In this document: one piece after another, positions 33,201-42,200 of the stretch
Position numbering within the stretch: the stretch's first letter is position 1
Layout of the letters: the number at the start of each line of letters is the position of its first letter
Origin: Branchiostoma floridae
Lineage: Eukaryota > Chordata > Leptocardii > Amphioxiformes > Branchiostomatidae
Direction of reading: 5' to 3'
Length of the DNA stretch: 64,000 bases
NCBI RefSeq assembly: GCF_000003815.2
Contig: NC_049981.1
Coordinates: 2,170,690 to 2,234,689 of the forward strand
The notes under the pieces: model-generated
What the model was told of the DNA's origin: nothing
What the model saw: only the letters and a program-made list of their open reading frames with translations
The model's database searches: none
Program-made: the position numbers and the translations under genes

Positions 33201-36200
33201 TGATGAAGCCATCAGCTCTGGGAGGTTAAATTGGCCAAAAAATAGCCAGCAGGACAAGGGTTAAAGATGAAGGTGGGCAGAAAAGTAAGACGTCTTGACC
33301 CACCTGGCATCTGGAAGAAGACGGGTTTCTGCATGCTGGGGTCCTTGAAGCACATGGAGATGTCGAAGTGCCAGAGGAACTGCTCTCCGGAGTCGTAGTT
33401 AAACATGTTGAACACTAAGTCTGACTCCCGTGGGGTGGACGTCTCGTCACGCTGTGGAACAAGGGAATCATGGCTATCAGAGATGGCAGACTTCGCCCCC
33501 TAACCCATACATGCTGGGGTCATAGTCAAACATGTTAAGCGCAAACTGACTTTTGCAGGGTCGTCACGCTGTGGAACAAGGGAATCATGGGATCAAATGG
33601 CAGAGATGGCACACTACGCCAGTGTCCTTACCCATACACACCTGATTCGTAGTTTAACATGTAAAACACTAACTGCAGGGTCGAAGTCTGTCCATGCTGT
33701 GGTACATCAGAGATGGCAGACTTCACCCCCTTACCCAGTATACTGGGGCAGTCTGCAGACTTTACCCCCTTCCGTACCCATTCATGTGACTGGGGCAATC
33801 AGATATGGCAGACTTCACCCCCTTACCCATACTGCAGAAATGGCAGACTTCAACCATTACCCATGCTGGGGCATCAAGGTAGCAAACTTCACCCCCTTTC
33901 CCACACTGGGGCAATCAGAGATGGCAGACTTCACCCCTTACCTGTACACAAAGGAGTCATAGTTAAACATGTTAAACACCAACTCTGACTCCCTTAGTAG
34001 TCAAAGTCTTGTCAAGCTGTAAAAATGGAACAACCTGTCGGTGATGGCAGACTTGGCCCCCTTACCCATACACACTAGAGTCGTAGTGCACTGAGGTCTC
34101 TGGCCTAAGTGTACAAGGCTATCAGAGATAGGAGTCTTTGCCACATCACACACATACACCAAAGGATGAGCATTTAGACAGACATGCCATTTTACTTCCC
34201 AGCCTTGAATTTGAAATGATAAAACCTGACTTAATCACTTCTCTTTTCTGCATGGAACTTCTGTCATTGTACCAGGGTAAAACTGGTCTAACACATCTCT
34301 GCTTCCTTCCCTCATTTCCACATTCTCTATTCTCTCATTTTCTTGTCTTCTATTCTTTCCCTCTTTCCCCCTTTCTCACCTTCCAGCTGCCCTTCATGTG
34401 GAGCCTGACCGGCACCTGTGATTGGTTCATCGTCTGGCGGGTGGTAGTCTTCCAGTTATCCTGGCAAAACAAAAGAGGAATGTTACCATGGCAACAGAGA
34501 CAATTGGCATCTCTGAACGGTCCGTCGCCTCATGGGTCGTGGTCATCCAGTTATCCTCGCGAAACAAAAAGGCATGTTACCATGGCAACAAGACACAACC
34601 GGCACAATGCATGTAACATCATGTCTCACAGTCTTAATTCTGCTAAGTACTTACTGAATGACACATTAAAAACAAGTCAGTTAATAAAGATTCTACATAA
34701 GGCCACACCAGTTTAATTTCTTGGTTCACGGATTCGCTCGCTCCTATTTTTTGGAAAAAAGATAAAAAATAAAAATTACCACTCAGCAAATTTTAACCAT
34801 TAATGAAACCATTCACCAACTTTCTGGTGTAGCAAATTGGCCTTTATATTATAAGCTCCTTAAAGTGTGGGTACAGGTGCTGTTACTGTACAATAATACT
34901 GTTTTTGTACTTTTTTCAAGCTGAAAACTTTTTTTCTTTATGTTTTGGATTAGCCGTTACCTTTACCCCAACCATTTTACAATTTTTATTTTTATTTCGC
35001 CCTCTCGCTCCATATTTTTTATGAAAAAATCCGTGAACCAAGAATTTAAATTGGTGTGGCCTAATTATGCAGAATCAGGAATCACTGACTGAGAGGTGTA
35101 ACTTACTATAAGGATTCTAGCCAATATCTATTTTAGCCTAATGGTTAGGGCAAAGCGATCAATCTGGGGGTGGTGTGGAAGTGGGATCTTGCCCCTCCAT
35201 GGCGAGGTTTTGAAAAATGTAAAGTAAAAAGTTGGCATTGTATTGGCCTACGGTATCCATGAGGTGACATAACTCTCCTAACACCACATGAAATTCGAAG
35301 GATTTTTAAGTCAGTTTGGAGTGGCATATCCTCATTTTTCATATTTGATTGACATTTTTCAACAAGTAAATGTTGAAAATTAGCATAGTAGTACTCATTC
35401 TAGCGCGGTGGTCACAAATTATAGAGTAGTGGCCCGTGACACTAAAATGCACTTAGCTAGAACCCTGAAACGTATGCAAACATTTTCCATGCGGTGGTCT
35501 TGGGGTACCCGCCACAATTATGTTGTACGAGACCATAAAAAGAAGTTGAGAAGACGTTCTACTCACGGCTGAGAAGTACCACTGGTAGGTGAAGTCTGTG
35601 GAGTACTTGCTGCCCTGAGGAACATGATAGTTCACCTCCCTGCTGACCCACACGTCCGTCATGATGTCTCGCACTCGGCTCTACAGACACGCAGGCAGAA
35701 AAATAATTATGCCGGTGAAATAATTTTATGTCACATGCATTTTGCTTTGTAAGGCAGGGCTCAAAATTTATTTTTGGGATTAGGTGCACTGGTGCTCCCA
35801 GTTAAAAAAATTGGGTGCACCAAAAAAGTTTTGGGTGCACCACTTAACGGACGCTAAACCGGCCAGAGAGAGAGAGAGAACCTAACAATAAAACTTAGTT
35901 ACAAGCTATCAAATTCTTAAACAAATACCATGACAGACAATTTTATTATCTAACACTTAGACGTGAAGAAAATGATGTATTCTTAGCATACTTAGATATC
36001 TTTACATACATAAACTTTGAAAATATTTGGGTGCACCCACAGAAAATAGTTGGGTGCACAGCTCCAATTTTGGGTGCACCTGGGTGCACATGCACCCAGT
36101 ATTTCGAGCCCTGAAAGGCTATGTTCATTTGATGAATATATGGGTATCAATGAGATCTAACCAGTGCAATGGCCGAGTGGGTAAAGTGTTCGCCTTGCTT

Positions 36201-39200
36201 TTGGTAGGTCGTGAGTTTGATCCCCGGCAGAGTCATACTAAAGACTTCAAAAATGCTGCTTTCTCTGCTTAGCACTCAGCATTTGGGAAAGAGTATGGAA
36301 GTTGAACACACACCACTACCAGTGGACTAGCACCCTGCTGTAGTGATTGCTCAGAAAAACATGTATGTGGCCCAGGGCTACTGAAATGGAGATGGGCACT
36401 GCCCTATGCGCCATCAGGCGTGGTAAGGAACTTTGACTTTTATCAATGATATCTGGGTGCATCAATATTCGGTCGTTTCCAAACAAAAAAGAAAGTTTTG
36501 AACAATACTGTAAATTGTACAAAGTAGCGGCCAAATGTGACGTAGATTGCAAAGAAATATCGGTAAAGGTTTACTTATGTAATAGAATGTCACCATCATT
36601 CCAAGGACAAGGAAGAAAGATGCAAAAGAATGACAATGAAAAATCCATTTTTTGGCATACTATATCCCGTGTGTTATGCTATTGTTTAACCTTCCTGACC
36701 ACTTTTATTCCATAATGAAGACAACTTTTTTTTATTGCACGCTTGCATCAGTTTTGGGGTTCCAAGAGGAAGTTATCCATATAATCCAATCAACATGGCC
36801 TAACTAAACAGAACAAACAAAGCTACAGTATATAAAGTCACAAAAACATCACATTTGTGAGAAATTAAACTAAGAGTATAGAAAGTCTTAAGGGAAATCA
36901 ATGCCAATATTTAAGGTAAGTCAAGGTGGACTTTCAAGGTCAATGGTAAAGGTCATGACCCCTTGCTTACCACTCCTGAGTAGGTGAAGTCCTTGTCGTC
37001 GAAGTGGAACATCTCGTAAGACTTCTTCATGTGGACCTTGGTGTGGTCGTTAGCGTCGATGTCAGCATCAAAGGAGTAGTTGGAGATGGGGCGAATGGTG
37101 CAGTTCTCCGGCTGGTAGCTTATCAGGTACTCCAAACCTGCCAAACACATGAACACATCAACAAACAAGGTAATCAGAGATGACCTTACCCATACTGCTT
37201 ATAGTGACCACCCTTCCAGTCCAGCAGAAGAAAATATAGCAGCACAGCAGCAAATGTACAAATGTATATGTGTGGGAATGACGCTCTGTACATTATTGAG
37301 AATCACACTGTAAAACACACAGGCCCCCGAAAATACTCTGCCTTGGGGTGAAGAAATAAATTATCCATTTGATGATGTAAGCAAATAAAATCACAATAAT
37401 GCACTGAAACTTTTAGACTGCAGTTGTGCTGTAGTTGCATGCACATATTGGTCATTCCAACACAGTTTGCATCATATATGTAGCTCTCAACATTCTAATA
37501 AATGAGTTATCTGTTTGATGTACTATTTACATGTGGGAACACACAGTTAGAAATAATGTTGCAAGCTTTTGGCTTAAACTGCAACCTATACCCTCTGAAC
37601 CCTGACCCTTGCCCCCTGACCTGAGTTGTAGTCGTGGATGGCTTTGTGCTGGACAGGGCCGAAGGACCAGCGCTTGCTTCTGTTGCTGGTCGGGTGGAAG
37701 TCGATTCGGAACAGCTTTGCATTGTAGTCAAAGTACTCCTGTAGGGGGAGGGGGGTGGCAGTTAGTCAAAGTACCCATGCCCGGACTGGTAAGGGGGAAT
37801 GATCCAGAAGATTCCGAAGTCAAGGTCTTCATCGACATCCAATGGATGAACATCATCATACAGGTGTGAGAAGCTAGGGACAGTGTTTTGCTTGATTTCA
37901 AAGAAAAGATAAAGGGCAAATTATGAACTTTAATGCAATCTTTACAACTGGATTAAATTCAGGGATTTTCTTCTGAACATTTAAAGTGACATCCATCACT
38001 CTTCTTCAGTGTTCAACTAGAATGAATTAAGGTACTTGTATTGTTCTGCCAATTAATTTTTTAACGCTGGAGAAGAGTGATGAATGTCACTCCAATCATA
38101 ATCCAGTTGTAGAGAGTGCATTGTCTTTATAATTTGTTCCCCTGGATGTCTAACCTTCATAAAAGTGTTAGTATGAATAAAATACTCATTTGTGTGTCAA
38201 GGACTTTCTTATTCTGGAAGTCAAGTCCTAATCTCCAGGCAGATTTACCGGTGGTATTAAGATAGTATCTAAGCTGGCTTTGACTTTGCCTTGATTTGGA
38301 TCCCCATTTAGCCTAACAATGTAGTTAGCTAATCTTCCTGTGGTCCTCCACATAAAATTACATCAATGCAATATCACATAAGGCCACAGCAAGTCAATTT
38401 TATGGATGACATCAGCGTGCGCATTAATTTTCGCCTGATTTCAGGAAAAAAAAACAAGAAATTTTCTTCTGCAGGGATGGTCAACATGACGATAAAGGCA
38501 TGCAAATGAGCAAATATATTGTGTTGCAGCCTAATGATTGTACTTGTATATATATAGAAGTGACACTTGCGAGGTACCCAGGACTGTAGTTGTAGAAATG
38601 AAACTTATTAGATAATGTAAAAGACACCAATATGGAAGCTATGAGTGGGGTTACCAACTTTGTTGGTGATGCCAGTCTACCACATTAGTGTCACTTATCA
38701 CACCAGTACATGTCTTAAATACAGGAATGAATGCCTTGTTGGCTCTGATACCATGTTTTGTCCCTTTAATTCTTTTTACAACAGTCATCACAACTTTATG
38801 GTGCCTATTTCTGATAATGTAGCCATCTTGTTTTTTTCACCCATCTTGTTTTTTTTTCCGCCCTATCGCACTATTTTTGCAGTCTGCAGAGGATGTCATC
38901 CATAAAATTTACTTGCTGTGGCCTAAAGGACATGACAGAAAAATTACAAATGAAACACACTAAAATTACTGGCTAAGGAGTACAGCTGGCCAAAGGGAGT
39001 CATCAGCCCCTGGGGTAGCCAAACACACTCCTAGGCCGGCTTCACTCCTCTGGCAGCTTTTGATCTTATGCTACAGTCGGATCTGTTTTGAGATAAGGAA
39101 ATCTGCCCTTACCCGCATGTAACGCACAGTCTGGTTCTTCTCGTTGATCATCTCGACCTCCGCGTAAAACTGGTCGGGCGTGGTCGGCACGGATTTGGTG

Positions 39201-42200
39201 TTGACCCGCCCGGGGCAGACATACCCCTCCGTTTGGTACACCCAGTTCTGGTCATGGCGTGTGACCGTATGGAAACCCTAGAAGTGTGGCAAGATGGTCT
39301 TGTGGTTAGGAGTGTTTGTTTGTTTGTTTTTTTGTTTGTTTGTATTGCATACCAGGGCTCTAGCCGGCATCCATCCTTCCGTCCATTGACGTAATTTTGA
39401 CGCTGGGAACAGACAAAAATTTTGCCAATTCCATTCTCTGTGACGCACAAAAATTAATTGGCATTGGAAAGATGTTAATTGAACCACACTGGGTCTACAA
39501 GCAAAATTCCCCCCTCAAAATAGAAGAAATTGCATTTCAGAGGGTCTAGATTAAAAATTTTCCAGGGTGAGCATGCCCCAGACCCCCTTAGGATCGTTGC
39601 ACCTTCGACAGGATTTCCAATCAAAATTCAGGGAACCGAAAAAAATTTCGAGCTGGCTAGAACAGTGTTGAATACCCAGAAACCATCTCCTATCGAAAAC
39701 ACATCAGGTTTGTACTGAAGAGTACAATAAGCTGCATATACGGACAGATTTGTTTGATCCACTCACACCAGGAAGGAACCCCTGCTGTTTTTTATAAGCC
39801 TGGTCAGGTCTGGAACACCCGTATCAAGCATTATGGCAACACGGGTACTGTATGACATAAATAGCACTCATGAGAAAGAGAATGGGAGTGGAACATACTC
39901 TGGTGGGGACTACTAACCTGGTATGAACCAGTGGGAACTGGTGGGATCCAGTATGAACAAGTATGAAATGCTATGGACATGTATGAATCAGTGTGAACTA
40001 AGTATAGACCGTTATGAACCAGCATGAACTGCTATAGACTGGTATGAACCAGTATGAACTGCTATGGACTGGTATGAACCACTATGAACTTGATGGACCA
40101 GTATGAACCAGCATGAACTGGTATGGTCTGGTATGAACCTTACCTGGAAGTCATAGATGTGGTGGATGGACTTGTACGTATCCGAGGGCCCTCTTGTCTG
40201 GGGGTTAAATTCTAGCCCTGCAAAAATAGAGGACAATGTAATTGTGTCCAATCGCAAAGAGAGTAGATTTAACACAGTGAGCTTGAGTGAAAACACCAGC
40301 ATGTAGAGCTACAGTGCACTGTTTGTTATTGAAGAACCATGACCATGCTCCCCTCTCAGTCTTGATGTGGTATTGTCTGATGCTTTCCTCAGGCACCCCA
40401 CACACCAACAGCAAGCTGTCCCTACTCTTAACACTCTTCTCAATGCCTAATGTACTGTCCCAATTGTCCCGCCTTCCTGCCACCCTACACATACCCGTAA
40501 TGAACTGTCCCTACTCTAAGTACATCCCACAACAACTAATGAACAGCCCCTGAGTACTTGTGTTCCTGCCACCCTACACATACTCATAATGAACTGTCCC
40601 TACTCTAAGTACATCCCACAATGGCTAATGAACTGTCCCTGAGTACTTGTGTTCCAGTAACACCCTACTCATGTGCAAAGTGAACTGTCCCTACTCTAAG
40701 CACATTCCACAATGGCTAATGAACTTTCCCTGAGTACTGGTGTTCCTGCCACCCTACAGACACCCGTAGTGAACTGTCCCTACTTTAAACATACCGCACA
40801 ATGTCTAACTTTTGCATTTGATATACAAATCTGTTTTTGTCTTGTACATATATAATTGTATTGTTAGTATGTATTCCCCTAGTGAAAACAGTACCCTGCC
40901 ACTGAGAGAACACCCTAGTAAAAGAAAATTAAACAAACCAAACTCACGTTTCCCGCGTATCTCGGCGCGTACGGGAATCTCGTCCTGGCCGGAGGCGGTC
41001 GGGTACCCAGGGACGGAGAAGTAAAAGTCAAGCTTGTATGTTGAGTTCCAGGTGGCATTGTGCATACACGAGTACCAGTGGTTCACTGGGATCCCGCGTA
41101 CAGTCGTCGTACCTGAAGATCAAGAGTATACAAATGTATATATGGCCCCCTTGTTAAACAATAGTTTTCATTCGAATATAAAGTATTACTAAGCATTTTC
41201 TAATAACTACAATAAGCAGATATGAAGAAGTGTGAACGTATGTTGAACTTTGTAGCTTACATAATTCACATGGAAAACATTAAGTTTCATTGCAGTCTGG
41301 TAATTGTTTGTTTTGTTTGTTTGTTTGAACCTTTATTTATTCATGAAAGCTCAAATCGGCCTGCAGGCCGCTTTTCATTGAGGTCATGAGGGAAGAGGCA
41401 AGGGTCAGACAGAATATATAACTAGAGATAAAGTTACATCGTTTTGAGTCCTTATAAGTCCTATACGTCTATATACACAATTTACATTTACATACATACA
41501 AAATACATGATAGAAACTGCTACATGATTCGAGTCCGTTCGAACGTTCATTTGGCCGTTCCCAATTGTACCCAAATGATGTATTTTCTCAACAATAGAGG
41601 GTCAAGATGCCAATTTAGCCAGGTAGGAATCCTTAAGTCGTGAAAACCTTTAATGAATGAATGAAGACCTTTATTGTACATACATACCCACTGGATTCAA
41701 TACGCAACAAAAGATACATGTCCATGGAATATATACAATAAATCTACAATACTCAATAATCGTATTCTACTACGTGAATTTGACTTCTTCTCGTTTCTTT
41801 GTGATATTGAAAATGTAGGAACAGATATGCTTTATGAGTAAAGGTTTGTCTAAATTCATAAAGAATATAAATGTATGAAAATATTGACATTCCATCTCCA
41901 CTGCATACAGAAAAGAAATCAAACCCTTCGAGGGGTTTTTAGTAGAAACTGATTTAGAATAGATGTCATTTCCCTTTTCATGCATCTAATAAACTCTGAC
42001 TTTCCTTCTTTGTTAAGCATACAATTCTGTATTGCCTTGTTAACGATTGGCCTACAGGCATGATCCCGCAATTAATCAAATTATTGGAAGTTAACTTCGA
42101 GCCCTGCTAATTAACTCACCGTTGTATGTCTCGTTGAACTCAGCGCCAAAGTGTAGGATGAACCCTGCCTTGTTGATGTGGGCGTGGCCATGCTCCATGT

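Noticed and set aside
33597..33988. Plus-strand ORFs with repeated MADFTPLP-like text
   Set aside because: They are antisense readings of decayed exon 11 repeats.
34138..34716. 192-codon plus ORF
   Set aside because: It is antisense across exon 10 and the pyrimidine-rich intron; the minus-strand exon has clear splice sites and phase.
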